Source: Endosaccharibacter trunci
Lineage (GTDB): Bacteria; Pseudomonadota; Alphaproteobacteria; Acetobacterales; Acetobacteraceae
Assembly: GCA_024515975.1 (NCBI GenBank)
Contig: JAMSKV010000001.1
Span: 372,001-436,000, forward strand
Reading direction: 5' to 3'
DNA: 64,000 nt
In this document: positions 27,952 through 35,468 of the stretch, piece after piece
Numbering within the stretch: position 1 is the stretch's first letter
How the letters are laid out: each line of letters begins with the position of its first letter
The notes under the pieces: model-generated
Told to the model about the DNA's origin: nothing
Databases searched by the model: none
Seen by the model: only the letters and a program-made list of their open reading frames with translations
Program-made: the position numbers and the translations under genes

Positions 27952-28533
27952 ATGAACCGCTATGCTCGCTGGGCCTTCGCCCTTGCCGTCCTGCCCGTCG
28001 CCGCTTGTGCCGACAACACCCCGGCCCCGACGCCGGCCCCGCCCGCGCCCCCGCCGCTGGCCGCCGCCGATGCGAGCTTCGTCACCTCCGCCGCGCAGGG
28101 CGGCATGGCGGAAATCCAGGAAGCGCAGCTGGCCCTGAGCATGGCCCGCAACCCGAAGGTCAAGGCCTACGCCAACAAGATGGTGACGGATCACACCGCC
28201 GCCGACGATCAGCTGAAGCAGATCGCCGCGTCCAAGAACGTCACGCTCCCGGCCGACATCAGCGACGTGCAGATGAAGCAGGAGAATGATCTGAAGGCGC
28301 TCAAGGGCCACGCGTTCGATCGGGAATACATTGCCGACCAGATCGCCGACCATCAGGAGATGGTCACCCTGTTCCAGAACGAGGCCACCAACGGCACCGA
28401 TCCGGAGCTAAAGAAGTTCGCGGCCGATACGCTGCCGACCGTGCAGCAGCATCTCACGGACGCGCAGGCGCTGGTCGCTCATGCGCAGCGTCGGATGCGC
28501 CACCATCACCACGCCGCGTCGAGCAGCAACTAA
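27952..28533 (+). CDS. DUF4142 family lipoprotein
   Basis: A 193-aa protein with a lipoprotein signal (lipobox VAAC, Cys near residue 19), a short Pro/Ala-rich linker and a helical DUF4142 domain (from ASFVTSAAQGGMAEIQ to the C-terminus) ending in a His-rich stretch (HHHH). DUF4142 proteins are ferritin-like helical envelope proteins of unknown function, often stress-linked in alphaproteobacteria. GAGGA lies 7 nt upstream of ATG 27952. A hairpin terminator follows at 28571. Confidence 0.9.
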   Translation: MNRYARWAFALAVLPVAACADNTPAPTPAPPAPPPLAAADASFVTSAAQGGMAEIQEAQLALSMARNPKVKAYANKMVTDHTAADDQLKQIAASKNVTLPADISDVQMKQENDLKALKGHAFDREYIADQIADHQEMVTLFQNEATNGTDPELKKFAADTLPTVQQHLTDAQALVAHAQRRMRHHHHAASSSN

Positions 28534-28570
28534 GCGGCTTTCCCCGTCCACGTGATGGGGAGATGATCGA

Positions 28571-28605
28571 CGCCGTCCCCGCTTGCGCGGGGGCGGCGTT
28601 TCCGT
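28571..28605 (+). terminator. Rho-independent terminator after the DUF4142 gene
   Basis: Stem CGCCGTCCCCGC (28571-28582), loop TTGC, stem GCGGGGGCGGCG (28587-28598) with one G-T pair, followed by a short broken T tract (TTTCCGTTT). Confidence 0.7.
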
Positions 28606-28626
28606 TTCCGGGTCCGGAGGGTTTGG

Positions 28627-28947
28627 ATGTTCATTGCCATGAACCGGTTTCGCGTCCTGCCGGATGCGACGGAGGAGTTCGAGCGCATGTGGCTCGACCG
28701 CGAGGTGTTCCTGCGCGGCGTGCCGGGCTTCGAGGCGTTCCACCTGCTGCGTGGCCCGGCGGCGGACGACCATGTGCTGTATTCCTCGCACACGATCTGG
28801 TCCTCCAAGGCCGATTTCGAGGGCTGGACCCGCTCCGAGCAGTTCCGCGCCGCCCATAGCCGCGCCGGCAATCCCGAGCGGCGCGCCATGTATCTCGGCG
28901 GCCCGCAATTCGAGGGTTTCGAGGTCATCCAGACCATCGAGAACTGA
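28627..28947 (+). CDS. Antibiotic biosynthesis monooxygenase (ABM) domain protein
   Basis: A 106-aa protein of the dimeric alpha+beta barrel (ABM/HmoA-like) family. It opens MFIAMNRFRVLPDATEEFE, and LYSSHTIWSSKADFEGW plus the SEQFRAAH helix fit the heme-degrading monooxygenase-like subgroup. Some relatives break down heme to release iron; others have unknown roles. The adenosyltransferase gene starts 3 nt after its stop, so the two form an operon. Substrate unknown. Confidence 0.85.
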   Translation: MFIAMNRFRVLPDATEEFERMWLDREVFLRGVPGFEAFHLLRGPAADDHVLYSSHTIWSSKADFEGWTRSEQFRAAHSRAGNPERRAMYLGGPQFEGFEVIQTIEN

Positions 28948-28950
28948 GCG

Positions 28951-29508
28951 ATGCCGATCCGGATCGACCAGGTCGTCACCCGCAGCGGCGATGCCGGCCT
29001 CACCAGCCTCGGCGATGGAACCCGCGCCGCCAAGGACGCGGTGCGGGTGGAAGCCTACGGCACGGTGGACGAGGCCAATTCGGCGCTGGGCGTGCTGCGC
29101 GCCCATCTCGACGACCGTCCCGACCAGGCGGCGGCGCTGCGGCGGATCCAGAACGGGCTGTTCGATCTCGGCGGCGATCTCTGCATTCCCGGCGTGGACG
29201 GGCGCTTCCGTCTGGGCGACGCGCTGCTGGCCTTTCTGGACGCGGAGATCGACCGGATGGCCCAAGCCCAGCTGCCTCTGGACAGTTTCGTCCTGCCGGG
29301 CGGCAGTTTGGCCGCCGCGCAGGCGCATCTCGTGCGGGCGATCGTCCGCCGCGCGGAGCGCCGGGTCGTGACGCTCGCATCGGCGGAAACCGTCAACCCG
29401 CTGGTGGTGCAGACGCTAAACCGGCTGTCCGATTACTGCTTCGTCCTGGCCCGCCATCTGAACGATGACGGGAGGGCCGATATTCTGTGGGAGCGCGCTT
29501 CCGGCTGA
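28951..29508 (+). CDS. Cob(I)alamin adenosyltransferase, PduO type
   Basis: Transfers the adenosyl group of ATP to cob(I)alamin or its precursor, making coenzyme B12. The 185 aa include the N-terminal ATP loop TRSGDAGLTSLGDGTR, YGTVDEANSALG, the VLPGG(S) motif, and near the C-terminus the paired arginines (RRAERRVV) and LNRLSDYCFVLAR, all diagnostic of the PduO/EutT-like ATR fold. It is convergent with cobA, another corrinoid gene. Confidence 0.95.
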   Translation: MPIRIDQVVTRSGDAGLTSLGDGTRAAKDAVRVEAYGTVDEANSALGVLRAHLDDRPDQAAALRRIQNGLFDLGGDLCIPGVDGRFRLGDALLAFLDAEIDRMAQAQLPLDSFVLPGGSLAAAQAHLVRAIVRRAERRVVTLASAETVNPLVVQTLNRLSDYCFVLARHLNDDGRADILWERASG

Positions 29509-29524
29509 GCGGGCGCCGCTTCCG

Positions 29525-30445
29525 CTAATCCGCGATCATCGCTTGCGCCTGCGCGGCCAGGCCGAGCAGCGCATCACGCGCCGAGACGATCCGGCCGATC
29601 ACGATCAGCGCCGGGGTGGGCAGACGATCCTGCTCCAGCAGCCCCGGCAGCGTGTCCAGCGTGCCCACCAGGATTCGCTGGTCCGGCGTCGCCGCGCGGG
29701 AGATCGCCGCCGCCGGCATCGCGCCGTCCATCCCGCCACCCCTGAGCCGCGTGGCGATCGCGGCGAGATTGCGCACGGCCATGTAGAGCACCACCGGCTG
29801 GTCGAGCCGGGCGATCGCCTCCCAGTCGAGACCGGACACGGGATCGGCCTCGCCCTCGGCGCTATGCCCGGTGGCGAGCAGGATCGCCTGGTTCACGCCG
29901 CGCATCGTCGCCGGAATGCCTGCCGCGGCCAGGCCGGCCAGCCCGGCGGTGAGGCCGGGCACGATCCGGAACGGCACGGTCTCGCGCGCCAGGATCAGCG
30001 CTTCCTCGGCCCCGCGTCCGAACACGTAGGGATCGCCGCCCTTCAGGCGCAGCACCCGCTTGCCGTCCCGCGCCAGCGCCACCAGGCGGGCGGAGATATC
30101 GCTCTGGTGCACCGAGGGCCGTCCGCCGCGCTTGCCGGCGAACTCCAGCACCGCCTCCGGACGCGCCAGCTCCAGCACGCCGGGGTCGACCAGTGCGTCG
30201 AACACGATCACATCCGCCTGGATCAGCCCGCACAGCGCATGCAGGGTCAGATGGCCGCGATCGCCCGGCCCGGCCCCGGCGAGCCAGACATGGCCCGGCT
30301 CCAGCACCGGGCAGCTCGCCCCCAGCAGCCGTCTGACCGCCAGAACCGGATCGAGGGCCGGCCCCGGACCGTCCCCCGGAGCTATGCCCGCGACCGGATC
30401 GCGCGGGGCAGGGAATTGCGGAGACCCGGTCATCCGATCGACCAT
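29525..30445 (-). CDS. cobA: Uroporphyrinogen-III C-methyltransferase (SUMT)
   Basis: Adds methyl groups at C2 and C7 of uroporphyrinogen III to make precorrin-2, the branch point to cobalamin and siroheme. The 306-aa sequence has the SUMT/CobA signatures: VWLAGAGPGDRGHLTLHAL, LRLKGGDPYVFGRG, VPGLTAGLAGLAAAGIP and the C-terminal PTPALIVIG. There is no CysG-type N-terminal domain, so it is a stand-alone SUMT. The first 35 or so residues are not conserved; a start at 30430 (ATG) is equally possible. A perfect 14-bp palindrome lies just upstream. Confidence 0.94.
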   Translation of the reverse strand: MVDRMTGSPQFPAPRDPVAGIAPGDGPGPALDPVLAVRRLLGASCPVLEPGHVWLAGAGPGDRGHLTLHALCGLIQADVIVFDALVDPGVLELARPEAVLEFAGKRGGRPSVHQSDISARLVALARDGKRVLRLKGGDPYVFGRGAEEALILARETVPFRIVPGLTAGLAGLAAAGIPATMRGVNQAILLATGHSAEGEADPVSGLDWEAIARLDQPVVLYMAVRNLAAIATRLRGGGMDGAMPAAAISRAATPDQRILVGTLDTLPGLLEQDRLPTPALIVIGRIVSARDALLGLAAQAQAMIAD

Positions 30446-30460
30446 TGGGCGGGGCTGGAC

Positions 30461-30474
30461 GCTGTCATGACAGC
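30461..30474. promoter_or_regulatory. 14-bp perfect palindrome between cobA and fpr
   Basis: GCTGTCATGACAGC reads the same on both strands and lies 16 nt upstream of the longest cobA start and 131 nt upstream of fpr. It is placed to act as an operator for one or both divergent genes. The cognate regulator is unknown. Confidence 0.55.
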
Positions 30475-30604
30475 TTTATGCTGGCAGGAGCGCGCCGGCT
30501 CACCTATGTGATGCGGCGTTGCAGCATGGCGGCGGAACGACCGGCCATACGCCGGAGCCGGACCCAGGGCGGCACCGGCGGCGAAGAAATGGAGCATGAA
30601 CGGA

Positions 30605-31435
30605 ATGTCCGACACGGTACTCGATCACGCAACGTCCGTGCTGGCGCCCCCTACCAAGACCTACGGCCATCTGAACGCGGAAACGGTGCTGACCGTGACG
30701 CGCTGGACCGACCGGCTGTTCTCCTTCACCACCACGCGCGATCCGTCGCTGCGGTTCGAGAACGGCCAGTTCGCCATGATCGGCCTGGAACTGGACGGCA
30801 AGCCGCTGCTGCGTGCCTATTCGATCGCCTCGGCCAATTACGAGGAACAGCTCGAATTCCTCAGCATCATGGTGCCGGACGGCCCGCTTACCTCGCAGCT
30901 CTGCAAGATCGTGCCGGGAGACATCGTGCTGGTCGGCCGCAAGCCCGTCGGCACGCTGCTGGTCGATAATCTCCGGCCTGGCCGGAACCTCTATCTGCTG
31001 GCGACCGGCACCGGCCTCGCCCCGTTCATGGCGCTGATCAAGGACCCGGCGGTCTATGAGCGTTTCGATCGCGTGATTTTGGCGCATGGCGTTCGCGTCT
31101 CCGGCGAACTCGCCTACGCCAATCGCATCCGCCACGAACTGCCGAAGGACGAGTTCCTGGGCGAGGACGTGGCCGCGAAGCTGCTCTACTACCCGACCGT
31201 GACCCGCGAGGAATACCAGACCACCGGCCGCCTCACCGACCTCATCGAGAGCGGCAAGATGTTCACCGACCTGAACATCGATCCGATCGACCCCGAGCAC
31301 GACCGCGTCATGATCTGCGGCAGCGAGGCCATGCTGGCCGATCTGAAGCAGATGCTGGAAGAGCGCGGCTTCGACGAAGGCAATAATTCCCGCCCCGGTG
31401 CCTATGTGGTCGAGAAGGCATTCGCCGAGAAATAG
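30605..31435 (+). CDS. fpr: Ferredoxin/flavodoxin--NADP+ reductase
   Basis: FAD enzyme that moves electrons between NADPH and ferredoxin or flavodoxin. The FAD-binding RAYSIASANYEE motif (RxYS), the NADP-binding GTGLAPFMALI stretch and VMICGSEAML are present. The C-terminus ends VEKAFAEK, like bacterial subclass I Fpr. ATG at 30605 (276 aa) is preferred because GGAG (30591-30594) is then 10 nt upstream; ATG at 30596 is too close to it. It is followed by gor after 9 nt, giving an NADPH-linked redox pair. Confidence 0.95.
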   Translation: MSDTVLDHATSVLAPPTKTYGHLNAETVLTVTRWTDRLFSFTTTRDPSLRFENGQFAMIGLELDGKPLLRAYSIASANYEEQLEFLSIMVPDGPLTSQLCKIVPGDIVLVGRKPVGTLLVDNLRPGRNLYLLATGTGLAPFMALIKDPAVYERFDRVILAHGVRVSGELAYANRIRHELPKDEFLGEDVAAKLLYYPTVTREEYQTTGRLTDLIESGKMFTDLNIDPIDPEHDRVMICGSEAMLADLKQMLEERGFDEGNNSRPGAYVVEKAFAEK

Positions 31436-31444
31436 GTCTTCCCG

Positions 31445-32830
31445 ATGCAGTATGATTTCGACCTGTTCGTCATCGGCGGTGGCTCCGGCGGGGTGCGCTG
31501 CGCCCGCATCGCCGGCGGTCACGGCGCGCGCGTCGCCATCGCGGAGGGCCGCCACTGGGGCGGAACCTGCGTCAATGTCGGCTGCGTGCCCAAGAAGCTG
31601 CTGGTGCAGGCCAGCGAGTATGGCGGGCAGGTCGAGGATGCGCGCGGCTTCGGCTGGCAGACGGAGCGGGGCGACCATGACTGGCGCAGGCTGATCGAGG
31701 CGAAGGATCGCGAGATCAGCCGCCTGAACGGCGCCTATGAACGCATGCTCGGCAATGCCGGCGTCACCATGTTCGAGGCCTATGCCCGCTTCGAGGACGC
31801 GCACACGCTCGTTCTGGAGCCGGGCCCGCTCGACCCGGATTTCGAGCCGAGGCGCGTCACCGCGGAGCGCATCGTCATCGCCACCGGCGGCAAGCCGATG
31901 AAGCAGCCGCATATCGAGGGCGACGCGCTCGGCATCACCTCGGACGAGGCCTTCTTCCTGCCCGAGCGGCCGAAGCGCGTTACCATCGTCGGTGGCGGCT
32001 ATATCGGCGTCGAGTTCGCCGGGATCTTCGCCGGGCTCGGCTCCGAGGTGGACCTGATCTATCGCCAGGCCCTGCCGCTGCGCGGTTTCGACGAGGATCT
32101 GCGGATGGCGCTGGCCGACGCGATCGCGGCGCGCGGCATCCGCATCCATTGCAGCAAGACCCTGCACAAGGTCGAGGAAGCGGGCGCCGCGAAACGCGTC
32201 ACGCTGAATGACGGGATGAGCTGGGACACCGATCTGGTGTTCTTCGCCGTCGGCCGCGCGCCCAACACGGATGGGATCGGCCTGGACAAGGCGGGGGTCG
32301 AAACCGATGCGGAGGGACGGATCAAGGTCGGCCCGGACAGACAGACCGGCGTGCCCGGGATCTATGCCCTGGGCGACGTGGCCAACACGCTCAATCTGAC
32401 GCCGGTCGCGATCGCCGAGGGTCATATCCTCGCCGAGCGTCTGTTCGGTGACGGCAAGCGCGACTGGAGCTTCGAGACCACGCCGAAGGCGGTGTTCTTC
32501 TCCCCGCCTTTGGCCAGCGTCGGGCTTACCGAAGGCGAGGCGGTGGCCAAGGGCCCGGCCGACATCTACGTCACCCGCTTCACTCCGATGCGCCATGCCC
32601 TGACCGGGCGGGACCGCAAGACGCTGATGAAGCTCGTGGTGGACAAGGAAAGCCAGCGCGTGGTCGGGGCGCACATGATCGGCGACGACACGCCGGAGAT
32701 GATGCAGGGCGTCGCCGTGGCTGTGACCGCCGGCCTCACCAAGGGCGATTTCGACCGCACCATCGGGCTGCACCCGACCTCGGCTGAGGAATTCGTCACC
32801 ATGCGCACCGTGACCCGCACCGTGCCATAG
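31445..32830 (+). CDS. gor: Glutathione-disulfide reductase
   Basis: NADPH-dependent flavoenzyme that reduces glutathione disulfide in the cytoplasm. The 461 aa start with the FAD Rossmann motif VIGGGSGG, then the redox-active disulfide GGTCVNVGCVPKK (C42, C47). The NADP-binding motif VGGGYIGVEFA, the second FAD motif IYALGDV and the C-terminal catalytic His-Glu segment LHPTSAEEFV follow. It is next to fpr on the same strand. Confidence 0.97.
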   Translation: MQYDFDLFVIGGGSGGVRCARIAGGHGARVAIAEGRHWGGTCVNVGCVPKKLLVQASEYGGQVEDARGFGWQTERGDHDWRRLIEAKDREISRLNGAYERMLGNAGVTMFEAYARFEDAHTLVLEPGPLDPDFEPRRVTAERIVIATGGKPMKQPHIEGDALGITSDEAFFLPERPKRVTIVGGGYIGVEFAGIFAGLGSEVDLIYRQALPLRGFDEDLRMALADAIAARGIRIHCSKTLHKVEEAGAAKRVTLNDGMSWDTDLVFFAVGRAPNTDGIGLDKAGVETDAEGRIKVGPDRQTGVPGIYALGDVANTLNLTPVAIAEGHILAERLFGDGKRDWSFETTPKAVFFSPPLASVGLTEGEAVAKGPADIYVTRFTPMRHALTGRDRKTLMKLVVDKESQRVVGAHMIGDDTPEMMQGVAVAVTAGLTKGDFDRTIGLHPTSAEEFVTMRTVTRTVP

Positions 32831-32924
32831 CGCGCACGCAAAAAGGGCTTTCCGCCCCTATGCGCGGGGAGACAGGTCGTCTCCCGTTCGCGGCGTTCGG
32901 CCTTGCGCCCGCGCTGCATGGCGG

Positions 32925-32961
32925 CGCGCGTGCGCCGCCTCGCCGATGAGGCACTCCATGT
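32925..32961 (+). promoter_or_regulatory. Hairpin over the sulP ribosome-binding site
   Basis: GCCTC (32937-32941), loop GCCGAT, GAGGC (32948-32952) would pair GAGG, the best Shine-Dalgarno match for the ATG at 32958. A second hairpin, GGGAGAC-AGGTC-GTCTCCC, lies further upstream (about 32868-32886). This suggests translation of sulP could be tuned by leader structure; no known riboswitch class was recognised. Confidence 0.4.
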
Positions 32962-34412
32962 TCCGTTCGCTTCGCACCGAAATTTTGGCCGGCATGGTCG
33001 GCACCTTCGCGCTCATCCCGGAGGTGATCGCATTCTCTTTCGTCGCCGGCGTCGATCCGGAGGTGGGGCTGTTCGCCTCCTTCGTGATCGGCGTGGTGAT
33101 CGCCGTCACAGGTGGCCGCCCGGCGATGATCTCGGGTGCTGCAGGCTCGGTCGCCCTGGTTGCCGCCGCCCTCATGCGGGCGCACGGGCTCGATGACCTG
33201 CTGGCCGCCACCCTGCTCGCCGGGCTGTTCCAGGTGGTGTTCGGCCTCCTGAAGCTGCATGTGCTGATGCGCTACGTGTCGCGCTCGGTGCGGACCGGCT
33301 TCGTCAATGCGCTGGCGATCCTGATCTTCTCCGCGCAGCTTCCGCAGATCGTCGGCCCGCATGGGGGGTTCGGTCCCGGTTTCGGCTGGCAGAATCTGGC
33401 GATGATCGCGGGCGGCCTGGTGCTGATCTACGGCGTCCCGCGTTTCACCACCGTGATCCCGTCGCCGCTGATCTGCATCGCCGTGCTCACGGTGGCGTCG
33501 CTTCTGGTGCCGATGCATCTGCGCACCGTGGCCGATCTCGGCCGCCTGCCGTCCTCCCTGCCCGGGCTGCATTGGCCGCATCTGAAGCTGGACTGGCAGA
33601 CGCTCGGCATCGTCGCGCCCTATGCGCTGGCGATGGCCGTGGTCGGGCTGCTGGAATCCATGATGACCGCCAGCGTGGTGGACGAGCTGACCGAGACGCG
33701 CTCTGACAAGAGGCGCGAATGCACCGGGCTCGGTCTCGCCAACATCGCCGCGGGGCTGTTCGGCGGCATCGCCGGCTGCGGCATGATCGGCCAGACCGTC
33801 GGCAATGTGCGCTATGGCGGCCGCGGCCGCGTGTCCACCTTCGTCGCCGGCGCGTTCCTGCTGCTGCTGACGGTGATCCTGCGGCCCTGGCTGGCGCAGG
33901 TGCCGGTCGCAGCCCTGGTCGCGATCATGATCATGGTCAGTGTCTCGACCTTCTCCTGGGGATCGCTGCGCGACCTGGTGCAGCACCCGCGCACGTCGAG
34001 CATGGTGATGCTGGCCACCGTCGCCGTGGTGGTCGCCACCTCGGATCTCGCCATCGGCGTGGTGGTCGGCGTGCTGCTCAGCGGCGTGTTCTTCGCCTTC
34101 AAGGTCACGCGCCTGATGACGGTCGAGAGTCGTTTCGACCCGGCGACCGACACGCGCTTCTATGTCGTGCGCGGGCAGGTCTTCTTCGCCTCCGCCGACC
34201 AGTTCGCCGAGCAGTTCCGGCCCGACGAAACGGCGCGACACGTGCATATCGACCTGTCGGATGCGCATCTCTGGGACATCACCGCCGTGGGCGCCCTGGA
34301 GAGCGTGGTCGCCGGTTATCGCCGACGCGGCATCACGGTGGCGGTGCAGGGTCTCAATCCCGCCAGCACGACGCTGGTGGAGCGCCATGCCGAGGCGTCG
34401 CTGCTGGGCTGA
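32958..34412 (+). CDS. SulP family anion transporter with STAS domain
   Basis: Inner-membrane transporter of the SulP/SLC26 family (sulfate, bicarbonate or dicarboxylate class). The 484-aa protein has about 10-12 membrane segments, the N-terminal AGMVGTFALIPEVIAFSFVAGVDP signature region, and a C-terminal cytoplasmic STAS domain (about residues 390-484, HVHIDLSDAHLWDITAVGALE). The ATG at 32958 has GAGG 6 nt upstream; the alternative at 32946 has none. The substrate is not decided by the sequence. Confidence 0.92.
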   Translation: MFRSLRTEILAGMVGTFALIPEVIAFSFVAGVDPEVGLFASFVIGVVIAVTGGRPAMISGAAGSVALVAAALMRAHGLDDLLAATLLAGLFQVVFGLLKLHVLMRYVSRSVRTGFVNALAILIFSAQLPQIVGPHGGFGPGFGWQNLAMIAGGLVLIYGVPRFTTVIPSPLICIAVLTVASLLVPMHLRTVADLGRLPSSLPGLHWPHLKLDWQTLGIVAPYALAMAVVGLLESMMTASVVDELTETRSDKRRECTGLGLANIAAGLFGGIAGCGMIGQTVGNVRYGGRGRVSTFVAGAFLLLLTVILRPWLAQVPVAALVAIMIMVSVSTFSWGSLRDLVQHPRTSSMVMLATVAVVVATSDLAIGVVVGVLLSGVFFAFKVTRLMTVESRFDPATDTRFYVVRGQVFFASADQFAEQFRPDETARHVHIDLSDAHLWDITAVGALESVVAGYRRRGITVAVQGLNPASTTLVERHAEASLLG

Positions 34413-34478
34413 GAACGGTCGCCGGGTTTCTCGTCGGACCGGGATGGCCGCGCGTCGTCCGGCTCTCGCGTTCCGGGG

Positions 34479-35393
34479 TCAATCCTCGTCGCCCGGTGGC
34501 GGTTCGTGCTGCTGCCCGGCGAGCCAGGCGACGAAGCGGGACGCCACCGAACCCGGATCGTCGCGCCTCGGAAGCAGAGCGAGAAAGCGCGTGGGGGTCG
34601 CCCGGATCAGCGGCAGCGGGGCCATGAGCCGGTTGCGGGCAATGTCGAGCGACAGCATCGGCAGCGGGCCGATGCCGACGCCGAGCCCGTCCTCCACCGC
34701 CTGCCGCGCGACGAAGAAATGATCGAACGTCCGGCGCGGCAGGTCCGGCAGCTTCCCGAGACCGGCCGCATCCATCCAGGACGCCCACTCCCCGGCGCGC
34801 GTCTCGCTGCCGAGCAGGGTATGGCCCGCGAGGTCCGCGGCGCGAAGGATCGGGCGCCTGGCAAAGAGCGCCGGGCTCATGATCGGTGTGTTCTCGGTCT
34901 CCAGCACCGGCACGGCGTGATATTCGGGCCAGGCATCCGGCCGGCCGGTGCCGCGCCTGATTGCAACCTCGAACCCGCCGCGAAGCTCCTCGACCACGGT
35001 GGAGACGGTGCCCACCACGATCTCGATGTCCGGCTGGATGGCGTGGAAGCGATCGAGACGAGGGATCAGCCAGCGCATGGCGAAACTGGTCGGCGCACTG
35101 ACGCGCAGGATGCGTCTCGCATCGGGCCGCTCGCAGGCTTCCGCCGCAACCGCCAGCCGGTCGAACGACAGCCCCACCTCGGCGGCTAGGATCCGCGCCG
35201 CCGGGGTCGCCGCCATACGGCGGCCGACCCGGCTGAACAGCTTTCGTCCAAGCCAGTTTTCGAGAAGGGCGATCTGCTGGCTGACCGCGCCCTGCGTGAC
35301 CCCAAGCTCGGCGGCAGCTTCGGCGAAGGACCGGCTGCGCGCCGCCACCTCGAACACGCGCAAGGCACCGAGGGGCGGGAGGCGTCGCATCAT
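34479..35393 (-). CDS. LysR family transcriptional regulator (GcvA-like)
   Basis: DNA-binding regulator with the N-terminal winged helix-turn-helix (about residues 5-65: LGALRVFEVAARSRSFAEAA, then GVTQGAVSQQIALLE) and a periplasmic-binding-protein-like effector domain (about 90-295). The LRVFE...RSFAEAA pattern is that of the GcvA/AmpR subgroup. 304 aa, or 303 if the second Met is used. It is divergent from the MFS transporter gene, so it most likely controls that gene and itself, responding to an unknown small molecule. Confidence 0.93.
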   Translation of the reverse strand: MMRRLPPLGALRVFEVAARSRSFAEAAAELGVTQGAVSQQIALLENWLGRKLFSRVGRRMAATPAARILAAEVGLSFDRLAVAAEACERPDARRILRVSAPTSFAMRWLIPRLDRFHAIQPDIEIVVGTVSTVVEELRGGFEVAIRRGTGRPDAWPEYHAVPVLETENTPIMSPALFARRPILRAADLAGHTLLGSETRAGEWASWMDAAGLGKLPDLPRRTFDHFFVARQAVEDGLGVGIGPLPMLSLDIARNRLMAPLPLIRATPTRFLALLPRRDDPGSVASRFVAWLAGQQHEPPPGDED

Positions 35394-35396
35394 CCT

Positions 35397-35447
35397 TCAG
35401 TAAAACTAATGCCAGCCGTCAGTAAATCCCGTCTTGTTGCGGCTGGC
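35397..35447. promoter_or_regulatory. Candidate LysR operator: direct and inverted repeats
   Basis: In the 75-bp divergent intergenic region, TCAGTAAA occurs at 35397-35404 and 35419-35426, exactly 22 bp (two helical turns) apart. An 8-bp inverted repeat (GCCAGCCG 35411-35418, CGGCTGGC 35440-35447) overlaps. Both arrangements are usual for LysR-type control regions, but which one is bound is not known. Confidence 0.55.
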
Positions 35448-35468
35448 TCCGTTGTGCAGGGTCGAAGC

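Noticed and set aside
28900..30604. Cobalamin riboswitch near the adenosyltransferase or cobA
   Set aside because: Looked for the B12-box and the conserved core in both leaders; neither was found.
30500..32773. Very long open frame (757 codons) on the minus strand
   Set aside because: It is antisense to fpr and gor, which have intact motifs and codon use; the frame is a GC-bias shadow.
32840..32858. Minus-strand terminator-like sequence (GGGC, loop, GCCC, TTTTT)
   Set aside because: Stem of only 4 bp, and no minus-strand gene upstream of it that would need ending; probably chance.
32796..34388. Long minus-strand open frame opposite the SulP gene
   Set aside because: His/Gln/Arg-rich shadow of the transporter reading frame with no domain features.
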